From contig FMVK01000016.1 in assembly GCA_900102065.1 (NCBI GenBank), positions 1 through 64,000 of the forward strand: 64,000 nt of DNA, given 5' to 3'. The notes beneath the pieces were generated by a model. That model did not search any database. It had not been told where the DNA came from and saw only the letters and a program-made list of their open reading frames with translations. Positions 33,621 through 43,550 of the stretch are shown here, piece after piece; the first letter of the stretch is position 1, and each line of letters opens with the position of its first letter. This stretch comes from Lachnospiraceae bacterium XPB1003 (GTDB lineage Bacteria > Bacillota > Clostridia > Lachnospirales > Lachnospiraceae). The position numbers and the translations under genes were made by a program.

Positions 33621-36600
33621 TTATACACCGTTATCACGGCGGTTTTTCTTATTTAACAATGCAGATGTATCCAGCCCCTGTGATACCGGTGCATTGCCTC
33701 CCTTTGCAGGTTTCGCGGGCCTGCTCGGCATCCTCTGCCCCATTTGCTGCACGGGGCCTCTCTGCATTCCCCGGCCAGACTGAGGCATATTTGGCATCTG
33801 CGGCATAGGTGCTCCCGGCATCCTCTGCCCCGACTGAAGCATATTTGGCATCTGCGGCATCTGTGGCATCTGCTGCATAGGTGCTCCCGGCATTCCCTGA
33901 CCCGGCTGAGGCATCTGCTGCATCTGAGGCATCTGAGGCGCGGGTCCGACCGGCATCTCCTGCTCTGCGTATTCAGCTGCGGCTTTCAGAGCTTTTCTTT
34001 CTTCTCTTTCAAGCCTCTTCTTTTCTCTGCGTTCCTTTGCTGCGGCTCCGTATAACGGCTCCCAGGCAAAACGCCTTCCTGCTATATCGGAGAGGAAGAG
34101 GAGGATCGACAGTATCAGGAAGATATCCGTCAGATCAAAGCTTCCTACTGCGGTAACATTAAGTTTCTTCCAGATGTTATCACCGGAAGCAAGCCATATA
34201 CCGTACTGATCGATGAATGACGAGAACTTCCTGTCATCCATGTCAAATCTGAATTCATCACTGTATTGAACAACCGACGCTGTTGTAAATACGCCCTGCA
34301 CAGTGCCGTCATCGCTCCTGCGAACATTGATATTGTACAGACCGCTTTCGATACTGTCAAAGACAGCTCTGTAAACACCGGGTTCCGAAGCTGTGAAGTC
34401 CACTTCTCCCGTTCCGCCGTCAGGTGTCGTGAAGGCGGCATTTATCTCAGTCCTGTCATCATATTCGTCAGTATGATATTCAAGGACCGTCTGCTCGCCT
34501 TCCGTCTTTACTCTTACGTAATCCTCTCCTATGGAAGAGCTTCCGCAGGAGTAATCTATCATCCTGCGCCACATCTCGGCGTAATCGCCTTCACCCGAAT
34601 AACCGGCTGTCCATCCGCCATCCACATCGGAATTCCATGCGATACTGCGTCCGAGACCATACTGCCATACAGTAAGTATGGGATCTCCTTCGCTGCTTCG
34701 TATCAGCTGCTGTGCGCCATCCTTGGGCGATGCGGCAATATATCCCAATATATCCGTCCATCCGTCTGCAAAGAGTCCCTGAGTGATCTCATGACCCGCA
34801 ACGGAAAGCTGATACTGTCCGTTCTTAAGATATGTATTTCCTCCGAGGAAAACTTCCTGTGCGAAGATCCTGGGAAGATCCGTTGAACCGTCGGCATAAT
34901 AATATCTTCCGTTACAATCCTTTGCCAGCTGGCTCATAAGCTGCGTATCGGAATACTGTCCAACTGCAACGGTTGAAAGAGTGATACCGTCGGAATTGAT
35001 CTTGTTGGTCACCGAACTGAAATTGGTAGTCTCACCCATTCCGTCCGTGAGAAGGATGATATGCTTGATCTCGGCATTACTTGTCATCAGTGCTTTTCGC
35101 GCTTCTTCAAGTGCAGGCATGATCACCGTTCCGCCGCCGCTTCCGATAGCGTCTATATCATACTTGACCGCGTCCTTATCACCTACAACCGATAAATTAT
35201 GATACCAGTGATAATAATCGTCGAATCCCAGTACACCAACCTCATCCTCTTCGCGCATGTTGTCAACGGCACGCTTTGCGGATTCCACAGCCAGGTCAAG
35301 GATAGTAAATCCGTTACCCGCATAATCATCCATGGAACCCGAATGGTCTATTACCATTACGATGGCGGTAGAGGGTATCTCCGTCATGCTTCGGAGCTCC
35401 ATATTCACAGGAAGGATCTTCTCGATCGCTGTATCGTTATATCCTCCAAGCATGAAGCTGTCTTCACCGCCGGTCATGATAAGACCGCGTCCGTAGTCCT
35501 TTACATATGTATCAAGGAGCTCCACAAATTCCTCGGGAAGCTCGGAGTAATATGCATTTTCCAGAATAACTACTCTGTACTCCAGGATCTCATTAAGAGT
35601 TGAAGGTGCAGATGAAGGCTTGATGATCTCAGCATTTGCATTTATCGATCCGAGGAGGTTCTCGAAAGGAAGTCCGTTCTCTCCCGCACCTTTTATCACA
35701 AGTATCTTCGGTGCATCGGCGATTTCCGAATAAGCATTGAAAACATTATTCTCCGCACATGTATCACCTTCCGCAAGAACTTCCACATGGAAGCTTTCGA
35801 GCGAATTGCCTTCTACAACTTCTTCAAATACGAATTCATTATGTCCCTTCTGGAGATGAACCTTCTCTTCGTTGAGGACCTTTTCGCCGGACATGATGGA
35901 AACCACCGCATCCGTCTCGTAATTGCTTTCCAGCGCAACTGTCATATAGAAGCTGTCACCGGGATGAAGGACATTGGGAACATCAACTTTTTCCACATAG
36001 CAGTCATCTCCGGTCTCGGAAGGTATCATATAAGCTTCAAGACTGATCCTGCCGGAAGTTATCATGGACGCAGTGTTCGTGATATCACCCGCAGTCTCTC
36101 TTCCGTCTGTGAGAACCACTATCCTTCCCACGGAATCCGCGGGTATCATGGATATAGCACGCTGAAGAGCCTTTTCAAAGTTGGTGGCTGCAGGATCCGC
36201 ATCGGAATCGATACCCATGAACATATCCCTGTCAGTCACAAACTGATCAACTACGGCATCACGACCGAAGCCTACGATACCGTAACGGTTGTTCTTCGGC
36301 ATATTTTTCAGAGCATCATCGATATAATCCTCAAAGAGCTCCAGATTCTTCTCGTCACTGACAGACATATCCACTAAGAAGATGGTGGTGGTATCCTTGG
36401 CTTTCTTCGGGATACGGATACCCAGCAGCGCAAGGATCACAAGAGCAAGAAGAACTGTCCTTAAAACAAGATAGAACTTCTTCCTGTAATTCATCTTCTT
36501 AACATAGAGGATCCACTCAAGTACCAGAAGGACAAGCGCCACAATAAGAAGGATATTGCGGAGGTTCTTCTTAACCCTCGCCCCCTCCTGAGCATTGGAA

Positions 36601-38300
36601 TATTTAAGATCTTCGGAAACAACTCTTCCGTCACGTCCGTACGCAGGTGCTGTAACCGTATAATATTCTATTCTTGCTCCTGCGCTGATATAGAACAATC
36701 CCGCCTTGTTGAGTCTTCCTTCGGGAAGACCGGAGATGGGAATGTACTCGGGCAGAGGATTCATGATGATACTGTTACCGGTCTCATATGTATTCTGCGC
36801 CAGCATTCCGAGGTCCGAGAGGAATGATACCGACTCAGCCATGAATACCGGGAACTCGGCCTGCAGTGCAAAATCACTTTCCCTGATATCAAATCCGATG
36901 ACGATCTGCTTGTGTCCGCCGTTGATACCGTAGTATCCTACACACTTGCCGTCAGATTCCATAAATGACTGCGCCCATTCAGGCACATCATAATAATTGA
37001 CCGTATTGGCACCTATCGTAAACTCGTCTAATCCCTCAGTGAGATCACACTTCTTTACTGTTATATTTCGATTGGAAAGAGTGCCCTTCTCTCCTCCGGC
37101 TAAGAATTCCATGGAATTGACCTGAGACTGGTCTCTTCCGAATCCCGCATCATAGATGACCATGGTGCAGTCCTGTGCTGCCAGAGCATTATCGGATACC
37201 GCACGTACAAGGTCGGTTCCGGTAGATGCATAGAAAGCTCGCTCTATAAAAGTATTGCCGTTACTGATGAGCATTCCGGAAGTATTGCCTGTTTCGGATG
37301 AAAGAGCATAAGCTATATTGTCTGCAGAAAGACTGTCGAAATCATGAATGACTTTAACGTTACTCTTTTTATCCTCAGCTTCGCCGTCAGCAGGAGCCTC
37401 TTCCTTAGCCGGTTCTCCGTCGAAACGTATTGATGAGAGCTCTGCGCGGTAATATCTGGATTCCGAAGTGATTCCCGTGAAAAGAACGGATGCGCTCTTT
37501 CCCGCTTCCGCACTTGCGGATCTTACATCTATGATATTCCCCTGATCGTCATACAGAGAGATATCCATGGATGCGCCCAGATCACTGTAATCCGTATAGC
37601 GGACGGACACTTCCGTTGCTCCGTCCTTCTCGGCCGCATAGATGTAATCAATGGAAACATCAGATACGGCTTCACCCACATCAATGATATCCGCCTTGAG
37701 ATTGTCTGCGTATGCGGAGAGTTCCGCACAGCCGAAGCCGTCTGTCAGTATGATGATGTGATCGTATTCGAGAGAAGACAGTATGCTGTAGAGATCTCCT
37801 GCATTGCCCTCCGTATCTTCCGCTTCTATCGAAGATATGGCACTGCGGAGCATCTTCCTGTCAGAAGAAGAAGTGATAAGGATCTTTGCGGTATCCGATG
37901 CGGAGATGACAGTCATATCGCCGAACTCGGATGATATGTATTCAAGCGCTTCATCTTTGGCTTCATCAAGTCTTGTCTTGCCCTGCTTGATCTGATGCTG
38001 CATGCTGAAAGAATTATCGATGACGATAACGGTACTTCCGCCGGTAAAAGATTTCGTCATGATAAAAGGTGCCATCAGCGCAAGTATGAGCAGAAGCATT
38101 ATCACCATCTGCAGATACATGAGCAGCTCATGGATGAATTTTTCAAAAAAAGTCTTGGACTGTACGTTCTTAAAGATATGCTTCCAGAGCAGATTGGAGG
38201 AAATCTCCAGATCCGTTCCGCGTGGTTTTAGCAGATACAGTATTATGATGACCGGTATGGCGAGCACAAACGCAAGCGGCCAGAGACTGGCGAATGACAT
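33621..38300 (-). CDS. giant membrane protein with three von Willebrand factor A-type domains (BatA-like fusion)
   Basis: A 1559-residue protein. The N-terminal BatA-like part has helices at about 7-24 and 58-80, then VWA domain 1 with the metal site DNSFSMQ (95-101). Two helices follow at about 590-640, then a second VWA-like domain (LVDMSVSDEKN) lacking the full DxSxS. A ThuA/amidotransferase-like segment (KILVIKGAGENGL; RGLIMTGGEDSF) comes next, then a complete third VWA domain (VMVIDHSGSMDD, about 985). A last helix near 1395 leads to a Met/Pro/Gln repeat tail (PQMPQMQQMP). These parts are normally two or three separate genes. It is 13 bases downstream of a DUF58 gene. It likely assembles proteins at the cell surface. 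Confidence 0.85.
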   Translation of the reverse strand: MSFASLWPLAFVLAIPVIIILYLLKPRGTDLEISSNLLWKHIFKNVQSKTFFEKFIHELLMYLQMVIMLLLILALMAPFIMTKSFTGGSTVIVIDNSFSMQHQIKQGKTRLDEAKDEALEYISSEFGDMTVISASDTAKILITSSSDRKMLRSAISSIEAEDTEGNAGDLYSILSSLEYDHIIILTDGFGCAELSAYADNLKADIIDVGEAVSDVSIDYIYAAEKDGATEVSVRYTDYSDLGASMDISLYDDQGNIIDVRSASAEAGKSASVLFTGITSESRYYRAELSSIRFDGEPAKEEAPADGEAEDKKSNVKVIHDFDSLSADNIAYALSSETGNTSGMLISNGNTFIERAFYASTGTDLVRAVSDNALAAQDCTMVIYDAGFGRDQSQVNSMEFLAGGEKGTLSNRNITVKKCDLTEGLDEFTIGANTVNYYDVPEWAQSFMESDGKCVGYYGINGGHKQIVIGFDIRESDFALQAEFPVFMAESVSFLSDLGMLAQNTYETGNSIIMNPLPEYIPISGLPEGRLNKAGLFYISAGARIEYYTVTAPAYGRDGRVVSEDLKYSNAQEGARVKKNLRNILLIVALVLLVLEWILYVKKMNYRKKFYLVLRTVLLALVILALLGIRIPKKAKDTTTIFLVDMSVSDEKNLELFEDYIDDALKNMPKNNRYGIVGFGRDAVVDQFVTDRDMFMGIDSDADPAATNFEKALQRAISMIPADSVGRIVVLTDGRETAGDITNTASMITSGRISLEAYMIPSETGDDCYVEKVDVPNVLHPGDSFYMTVALESNYETDAVVSIMSGEKVLNEEKVHLQKGHNEFVFEEVVEGNSLESFHVEVLAEGDTCAENNVFNAYSEIADAPKILVIKGAGENGLPFENLLGSINANAEIIKPSSAPSTLNEILEYRVVILENAYYSELPEEFVELLDTYVKDYGRGLIMTGGEDSFMLGGYNDTAIEKILPVNMELRSMTEIPSTAIVMVIDHSGSMDDYAGNGFTILDLAVESAKRAVDNMREEDEVGVLGFDDYYHWYHNLSVVGDKDAVKYDIDAIGSGGGTVIMPALEEARKALMTSNAEIKHIILLTDGMGETTNFSSVTNKINSDGITLSTVAVGQYSDTQLMSQLAKDCNGRYYYADGSTDLPRIFAQEVFLGGNTYLKNGQYQLSVAGHEITQGLFADGWTDILGYIAASPKDGAQQLIRSSEGDPILTVWQYGLGRSIAWNSDVDGGWTAGYSGEGDYAEMWRRMIDYSCGSSSIGEDYVRVKTEGEQTVLEYHTDEYDDRTEINAAFTTPDGGTGEVDFTASEPGVYRAVFDSIESGLYNINVRRSDDGTVQGVFTTASVVQYSDEFRFDMDDRKFSSFIDQYGIWLASGDNIWKKLNVTAVGSFDLTDIFLILSILLFLSDIAGRRFAWEPLYGAAAKERREKKRLEREERKALKAAAEYAEQEMPVGPAPQMPQMQQMPQPGQGMPGAPMQQMPQMPQMPNMLQSGQRMPGAPMPQMPNMPQSGRGMQRGPVQQMGQRMPSRPAKPAKGGNAPVSQGLDTSALLNKKNRRDNGV

Positions 38301-38313
38301 TACTTTTTATCTC

Positions 38314-39207
38314 CTATCTTTCGTAAATATCCCTCAATTCATTAAAGATGATCCGGTCAAAAGAAACCGCGGTGTTGCAAAGATGATACGATGCTCCGTT
38401 CTTTTCACAGGAAGTTCTGATGCCTCCCGTAAAATCCTTTAAGCCTTTGTTGTATCTCGCAACGGTCTCCGCATCCATAGTGACCCTGATCTTGGAATCC
38501 GGATTCTCCGAATCGATCAGATTGCAGGTTCCCGTAAGTGTGATATCCGTCTCTTCCTTCGCAAGTACCTGGAGGATTATCACTTTCTGCTTCATATAGC
38601 GAAGATACTTGATCATCTGAGAGAATTCGGCATTGCCCTTCTCTCCATCCCCGTTTATAAAATCCTCACTGAAAAAATCCGACACAAGGATCGTCAGACC
38701 TGCGTGCAGCTTCCCGGAATTTTTCACCGCTCTGAAGAAATCCGCAGGCACCGAAGGTCCCGTCCTTTCCAGAAAGCTCTCCAGATTCCTGTAACCGGCT
38801 TTACCGCCGGTTACGGAAAATCGTCTTTCGGGAGCTGAACCGTCAATGATGATAACATGATCCTGATTCAGAAGTGAGATATAAGAAAGAGCTGCTGTAA
38901 GCTCTCTCGCAAGATCTGACTTTTTCTTTTCTCCGTACTCCATGGACCTGCTGAGATCAAGAAAGAAATGGATGGTACTCTCCTTCTCCTCCATATATTC
39001 CTTGACATACAGACGATCGAGACGCGCGTAGGCATTCCAGTCTATGGACCGGATATCGTCCCCGGGCATGTATTCCCTGAAATCAGAGAATTCGGCCGAA
39101 TTACCCTTTCTGGTACTTTTCCTTCCGCCCTGCATGGACGCGGTACTCTTCTTATCGAGTGCTAATTTCAGGCGGGCAAGCCTGTCATAGTATCCCTGAT
39201 CAAACAT
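38314..39207 (-). CDS. DUF58 domain protein
   Basis: A 297-residue soluble protein. GNSAEFSDFREYMPGDDIRS followed by IDWNAYARLDRLYVKEYMEE is the DUF58 signature (R-x-Y-x-x-G-D-D-x-R-x-I-D-W). The rest has a VWA-like fold (HFFLDLSRSMEYG with DxSxS). DUF58 proteins work with a MoxR AAA ATPase and BatA-type VWA proteins as chaperones. Here the VWA partner follows directly, but no MoxR gene is in the operon. The start overlaps the TSCPD gene by eight bases. Confidence 0.9.
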   Translation of the reverse strand: MFDQGYYDRLARLKLALDKKSTASMQGGRKSTRKGNSAEFSDFREYMPGDDIRSIDWNAYARLDRLYVKEYMEEKESTIHFFLDLSRSMEYGEKKKSDLARELTAALSYISLLNQDHVIIIDGSAPERRFSVTGGKAGYRNLESFLERTGPSVPADFFRAVKNSGKLHAGLTILVSDFFSEDFINGDGEKGNAEFSQMIKYLRYMKQKVIILQVLAKEETDITLTGTCNLIDSENPDSKIRVTMDAETVARYNKGLKDFTGGIRTSCEKNGASYHLCNTAVSFDRIIFNELRDIYER

Positions 39208-39469
39208 TTTCCGCCGCCTGTTTTTCCAGTGCCTTGTCTATCGCTATCGAAAGCTGATCTGCGCAGGAAGTACCTCTTCCGCCACAGTCATTGCCTCTTA
39301 AGATATCGGCGATCTCTTTCGCATCCTTGCCTTCAACAAGCTTTCCGATGGCGCGAAGATTGCCGTTGCAGCCTCCGAGGAAGCTGACATCATGGAGTTT
39401 TCCGTCTTCCATGCTGAATGTTATCTGCTTAGAGCAAACTCCATGTGTGTTGTACTGATACGTGTTCAT
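39200..39469 (-). CDS. TSCPD domain protein (TIGR03905 type)
   Basis: An 89-residue protein: MNTYQYNTHGVCSKQITFSM, then GGCNGNLRAIGKLVEGKDAK and GRGTSCADQLSIAIDKAL. The GGCxGN and C-x-x-R/G-x-T-S-C-x-D motifs define the TSCPD family, also seen at the end of some ribonucleotide reductases. Conserved cysteines suggest metal or redox use. The function is unknown. It lies between a kinase-like gene (29-base gap) and the DUF58 gene (overlap). Confidence 0.88.
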   Translation of the reverse strand: MNTYQYNTHGVCSKQITFSMEDGKLHDVSFLGGCNGNLRAIGKLVEGKDAKEIADILRGNDCGGRGTSCADQLSIAIDKALEKQAAENV

Positions 39470-39498
39470 CTCTTTTTCCTTTACTTTCGTTTAAGTCT

Positions 39499-40137
39499 TT
39501 ATTTAACATCTATATCAAATTTCATCTTGATATAGTCTTCTATCACTTTTGCACTCTGAGCCACCGTCAGCTCTCCCGTATTGATGCAGAGATCGTAATT
39601 GTAGGGACTCTCCCATTCCTTGCCGGTGTGATACTTGTAATATGCTCTTCTGTATTTATCCATCTCAAGGATATGCTTCTCAGCGGTCTTCCTGTCCATT
39701 GAAAGGCGCTTCATCTCTGTCTGGATGCACTGCTCCATGGGCGCATAAACAAATACGCTTACCACATGCGGGAAGTCCTTGAGTATATAATCGGCTCCGC
39801 GTCCGATACAGATAAAGGATTCCTGCTCTGCCAGCTCCTTAAGGACCTTAGCCTGAAAAGCGAACAGATTATCATTCTTGGTATAATCCGGGCTTTCGGG
39901 AGGAATGGTCTCGCCGCTGTAGACCTTCTTCGTAACCCTGTAAAGGATACTCTGCTTCATGGTCTCATCAGCTCTGGCAAAGATCGCCTCGCTGATACCG
40001 CTGTCCTCACTGGCAAGCCTCAGTATCTTCTTGTCATAGAAATCAATACCGTAATCATTTGCAAGCTGCTGCCCTATCCAGGTCGCACCGCTTCCGCAGG
40101 TTCTTGTAAGAGCTACAACAAATCTTTTTTCATCCAT
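39499..40137 (-). CDS. cytidylate kinase-like protein
   Basis: A 212-residue protein of the cytidylate kinase-like family. The P-loop region reads TRTCGSGATWIGQQLA, where the canonical GKS/T lysine is replaced; this altered loop (GSGG-x-x-IG) is usual in this family. FYDKKILRLASEDSGISE and SFICIGRGADYILKDFPHVV followed by VFVYAP are further family marks. It is probably a nucleotide-binding or phosphotransfer enzyme distinct from true Cmk. It sits directly after pyrD (15 bases), so it may be co-transcribed with pyrimidine genes. Confidence 0.85.
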   Translation of the reverse strand: MDEKRFVVALTRTCGSGATWIGQQLANDYGIDFYDKKILRLASEDSGISEAIFARADETMKQSILYRVTKKVYSGETIPPESPDYTKNDNLFAFQAKVLKELAEQESFICIGRGADYILKDFPHVVSVFVYAPMEQCIQTEMKRLSMDRKTAEKHILEMDKYRRAYYKYHTGKEWESPYNYDLCINTGELTVAQSAKVIEDYIKMKFDIDVK

Positions 40138-40152
40138 GACCGCGTCCTCCTT

Positions 40153-41055
40153 TTACGATACTGCGCCGACAAGTTCCTTTATATCTTCTACATGATACTT
40201 CTTCATGTATGCTTCTATACCGTCGATGACCTTTATGGTGGTCTCGGGATCCGAGAAATTCATGGTTCCTACGGAAACCGCACTGGCTCCTGCAAGTATG
40301 AATTCGATGGCATCATCCGCATCCGCGATACCGCCCATTCCTATCACAGGGATCTTCACCGCGTGAGATGCCTCATATACCATATGCACCGCAACAGGCT
40401 TTACAGCAGGTCCCGAGAAGCCTCCTGTCTTATTGGCAAGCACGAACTTTCTCCTGTTGATATCTATCTTCATTCCGATAAGTGTGTTGATGAGCGAGAT
40501 CACATCCGCGCCGCCCGCCTCCGCTGCGATCGCCATATCCCTGATGCTTGTGACATTGGGTGAAAGCTTGATGATCACAGGCTTCTTCGCAGCTGCCTTC
40601 ACAGCCTTTACAGTCTCTTCAAGCACGTGAGGGTCCTGACCGAAAGCAAGGGCTCCCTGCTTGACATTGGGGCATGAGACATTTATCTCGTACATATCCA
40701 CCGGCTGATCGTTCAGTCTTTCCACGGTCTCGATATATTCTTCAACCGTATGTCCGCATACGTTAACGATGATCTTCGTATCGAACTTCTGTAAAAAGGG
40801 TATATCCCTTTCTATGAAGACATCCACGCCGGGATTCTGCAATCCGATGGCGTTGAGCATGCCTCCGTATACTTCCGTCACGCGGGGAGAGGGATTGCCC
40901 TCCCAGGGTACGTTGGCAACTCCCTTGGTAACAACCGCACCGAGCCTGCCAATATCTATCATCTCCGAATATTCGGCGCCGGATCCGAAAGTTCCCGATG
41001 CCGTCATTACCGGATTCTTTAATTCAATTCCTGCCAGTTCAACTTTAGTATTCAT
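40153..41055 (-). CDS. pyrD: dihydroorotate dehydrogenase B, catalytic subunit
   Basis: A 300-residue class 1B enzyme oxidising dihydroorotate to orotate in pyrimidine synthesis. MNTKVELAGIELKNPVMTAS is the typical start. EINVSCPNVKQGALAFGQDP holds the catalytic cysteine (NVSCPN), and VIGMGGIADADDAIEFILAG is the FMN phosphate-binding segment. Its ATG follows the pyrK stop directly (TGA ATG). It forms a complex with PyrK, which passes electrons to NAD. Confidence 0.97.
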   Translation of the reverse strand: MNTKVELAGIELKNPVMTASGTFGSGAEYSEMIDIGRLGAVVTKGVANVPWEGNPSPRVTEVYGGMLNAIGLQNPGVDVFIERDIPFLQKFDTKIIVNVCGHTVEEYIETVERLNDQPVDMYEINVSCPNVKQGALAFGQDPHVLEETVKAVKAAAKKPVIIKLSPNVTSIRDMAIAAEAGGADVISLINTLIGMKIDINRRKFVLANKTGGFSGPAVKPVAVHMVYEASHAVKIPVIGMGGIADADDAIEFILAGASAVSVGTMNFSDPETTIKVIDGIEAYMKKYHVEDIKELVGAVS

Positions 41056-41835
41056 TCAGATATCCACATCCTCCGCATTGAAAACGGGGCCTTCCACACA
41101 TATTCTCGTATTCTTAACATGGGTATGATGATCCACTTCCCTGGTCTTCACAACACAGCCAAGGCAGGCTCCCACGCCGCATGCCATGCGCTCTTCCAAT
41201 GAGATGAAAGCCTGCATGCCGTGATCGGCCGCATAAGACTTCACTGCTTTTAACATGGGCATCGGTCCGCAGGCAAATATCACGTCACCCTCGGTACCGT
41301 TCTCATTCATGGCATCTATAACAGTGCCCTTAGTTCCCACAGAGCCTTCCATGGACGCAATCTGCACGGTGCAGTATTTCTCGAAGTCCTCTTTAAGGAA
41401 AGTGTTGGAATCAGCGTATCCCAGTACCGCAGTCACTTCCGTCCCCTGCTCTTTTAATCTCTTTGCCGAATAAAGCATGGGAGGGATACCGATACCACCT
41501 CCCAAGAGGATCACTTTCTTTTCCTTCACAGCTTCAAGGTCGTAACCGTTTCCCAGCATACCGAGGATGTCTAAAGACTCACCTGCTCCGTATCCCGAGA
41601 TCTCTGCAGTGCCCTTTCCGGCCGCTCTGTATACCATACGGAGTTCTCCCGTTTCGGCATCTGAGTCACATATGCTTATGGGGCGCATGAGTATACGCGC
41701 TCCATCCTTGGGATAAATACCTATAAACTGACCCGGAACGGCCTCCGCTGACATCTCCGTCTTTAACTTAAGCGAAAAAATGTGTGGCGCCAGTTCCTTG
41801 TGTTCCGTGATAACGGATCTTAATCTTCTTTTCAT
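41056..41835 (-). CDS. pyrK: dihydroorotate dehydrogenase electron transfer subunit
   Basis: A 259-residue protein with an FAD domain (RILMRPISICDSDAETGELR, R-x-x-S-I), an NAD domain (KKVILLGGGIGIPPMLYSAK) and a C-terminal 2Fe-2S site with four cysteines (MACGVGACLGCVVKT ... NTRICVEGPVF). It carries electrons from PyrD to NAD. It is the first gene of the pyrK-pyrD-kinase-TSCPD-DUF58-VWA run, whose gaps are all under 30 bases. Divergent from the DHH-TIR operon. Confidence 0.96.
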   Translation of the reverse strand: MKRRLRSVITEHKELAPHIFSLKLKTEMSAEAVPGQFIGIYPKDGARILMRPISICDSDAETGELRMVYRAAGKGTAEISGYGAGESLDILGMLGNGYDLEAVKEKKVILLGGGIGIPPMLYSAKRLKEQGTEVTAVLGYADSNTFLKEDFEKYCTVQIASMEGSVGTKGTVIDAMNENGTEGDVIFACGPMPMLKAVKSYAADHGMQAFISLEERMACGVGACLGCVVKTREVDHHTHVKNTRICVEGPVFNAEDVDI

Positions 41836-42021
41836 AATACGTTTATCTGCCTGCTTTTTTATGGTTTGGTTTCAAGACTATTATATCAGAATTGATAACG
41901 CTAAAAAAGCACTCGGAGAGCGCACTTCCGCAACCCTGTATTGTTGAAAAGGCGCCCTCCAAATGCTACAATTTTAGAGATTGAAGCCATTTTTATCATA
42001 AGTGTCAGAAAGGATATACCA

Positions 42022-43539
42022 ATGAAACTATCCGATCTTCTTAGTTATGACTCCATAGTTATACAGGGCCATGATAACCCTGATGCAGACGCCATCGCGG
42101 CAGGCTTCGGCATATACAGCTATATGCTGTCCAAAGGAAAAAAGCCGCGTTTTATCTATTCGGGCAATTTTACGATAACCAAGTCCAATCTCTGCTATCT
42201 GATCTCCAAGCTTGAGATTCCCATAGAATACGTTGAAAAACTTGATACGGTCCCCGACCTGCTCATCACCGAAGACTGCGCCTACGGCGAAGGCAATGTC
42301 AGAAAGTTCGAAGCGAAGAACGTCGCTGTGATAGACCATCACAGGCTCTCGGGAGAGATGCCCGAGCTTTCGGATATCAGATCGGGTATGGGCAGCTGCT
42401 CGACAATAGTATGGGATCTGTTACGTAAGGAAGGCTTCGTCCCCGACGAAGCTCTCTCCACAGCACTGTACTACGGACTTTATACGGATACGGGATCTCT
42501 TTCGGAAGTATCACACCCTCTGGACAGGGATATGCTGGATACCCTTAAATATGACGCATCACTTATCAGAAAACTGCGTCACATGAACATCTCTCTCGGT
42601 GAAGCCAAGATTGCCGGCCAGGCCATGCTCGGTGTTGAATATCATGAAGTCCACAGATATGCACTGCTTGAAAGCGAGCCCTGTGACCCGAATATCCTGG
42701 GACTTATAAGCGACTTCTATCTTGCAGTGGATTCCGTCGATGTATGCATGGTTTTCTCCGTATTAAAAAACGGTATAAAATTCTCCATACGCAGCTGCGT
42801 CCCCGAGGTATGTGCCAATGAACTGGCAAATTATATCTCCAAAGACATAGGCACCGGCGGCGGACACACCGACAAGGCAGGCGGCTTCCTGTCTTCACAG
42901 CTTCTTTGCGAACAGTACGAAAGATATGCTTTGGCTGATGAATCATCCAGAAAATATGTTGTCACCACTCTGATAAGAGAGAGGCTCCATCACTATATCT
43001 GCGATACCGACATCATCCGCTCCGGAAGCTACAAAGCCGATACCTCAAAGATGAAGAAATATGTAAAGCTTCCCGTTAAGCAGGGATGCGCTTTTCCCGC
43101 GGAATTCCTGCCCTGCGGAACCCCTATATTAGTCAGATCCTTGGAAGGTGATACCAATATAGAAGTCGCGGAAGATACGGTCATCATGATCGGTGTCAGA
43201 GGTGAAGTATATGCGTCAAGGCATTCCGTATTCGACAAAAACTACTGTCTGCTGGATGAGCCATTTAACAGGAAGCTGGAATACTTCCCCACTATCAAAA
43301 ATTCCGTTACGGGAGAAGTCATACCCCTTGCGCCCCACGCTAAGACATGCATGTCCAACGGCGGCAATATAATACTCGGCATGCCTCTGGAGCGTCCCAC
43401 CAAAGTATTTACCAAGTGGAACAAAGATGAATATTTCAAAGGTGAGCCCGGAGATATCCTGGCTTGCAAAGCAGACGATCCCGAAGATGTCTACATCATA
43501 GCCAAAGATATCTTCGAAGAGACATACGAACAGGTATAG
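42022..43539 (+). CDS. DHH-family phosphoesterase with extra C-terminal domain
   Basis: A 505-residue protein. GHDNPDADA (16-24), EDCAYG (about 85), VIDHHRLSG (103-111, the DHH motif) and LYTDTGSL (about 150) are the metal-binding motifs of DHH phosphoesterases. SKDIGTGGGHTDKAGGF (about 295) is the GGGH motif of the DHHA1 domain. Relatives cleave short RNA, pApA or cyclic di-nucleotides. The last 180 residues (GCAFPAEFLPCGTPILVRSL ... PGDILACKADDPEDVYIIAK) are an added domain of unknown role. The start is set by AAAGGA seven bases upstream. The stop is 11 bases before the TIR gene, so they form one operon. Confidence 0.85.
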   Translation: MKLSDLLSYDSIVIQGHDNPDADAIAAGFGIYSYMLSKGKKPRFIYSGNFTITKSNLCYLISKLEIPIEYVEKLDTVPDLLITEDCAYGEGNVRKFEAKNVAVIDHHRLSGEMPELSDIRSGMGSCSTIVWDLLRKEGFVPDEALSTALYYGLYTDTGSLSEVSHPLDRDMLDTLKYDASLIRKLRHMNISLGEAKIAGQAMLGVEYHEVHRYALLESEPCDPNILGLISDFYLAVDSVDVCMVFSVLKNGIKFSIRSCVPEVCANELANYISKDIGTGGGHTDKAGGFLSSQLLCEQYERYALADESSRKYVVTTLIRERLHHYICDTDIIRSGSYKADTSKMKKYVKLPVKQGCAFPAEFLPCGTPILVRSLEGDTNIEVAEDTVIMIGVRGEVYASRHSVFDKNYCLLDEPFNRKLEYFPTIKNSVTGEVIPLAPHAKTCMSNGGNIILGMPLERPTKVFTKWNKDEYFKGEPGDILACKADDPEDVYIIAKDIFEETYEQV

Positions 43540-43550
43540 GAGGTAGCGTA

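Noticed and set aside
33680-33990. Direct repeats in the plus strand near the end of the VWA gene as a CRISPR-like or mobile repeat
   Set aside because: They are codon repeats for the Met/Pro/Gln tail (P-Q-M units) and follow the reading frame.
41836-42021. A regulatory RNA between pyrK and the DHH gene, such as a PyrR site
   Set aside because: No terminator hairpin or PyrR-binding loop could be found; the gap seems to hold only divergent promoters.
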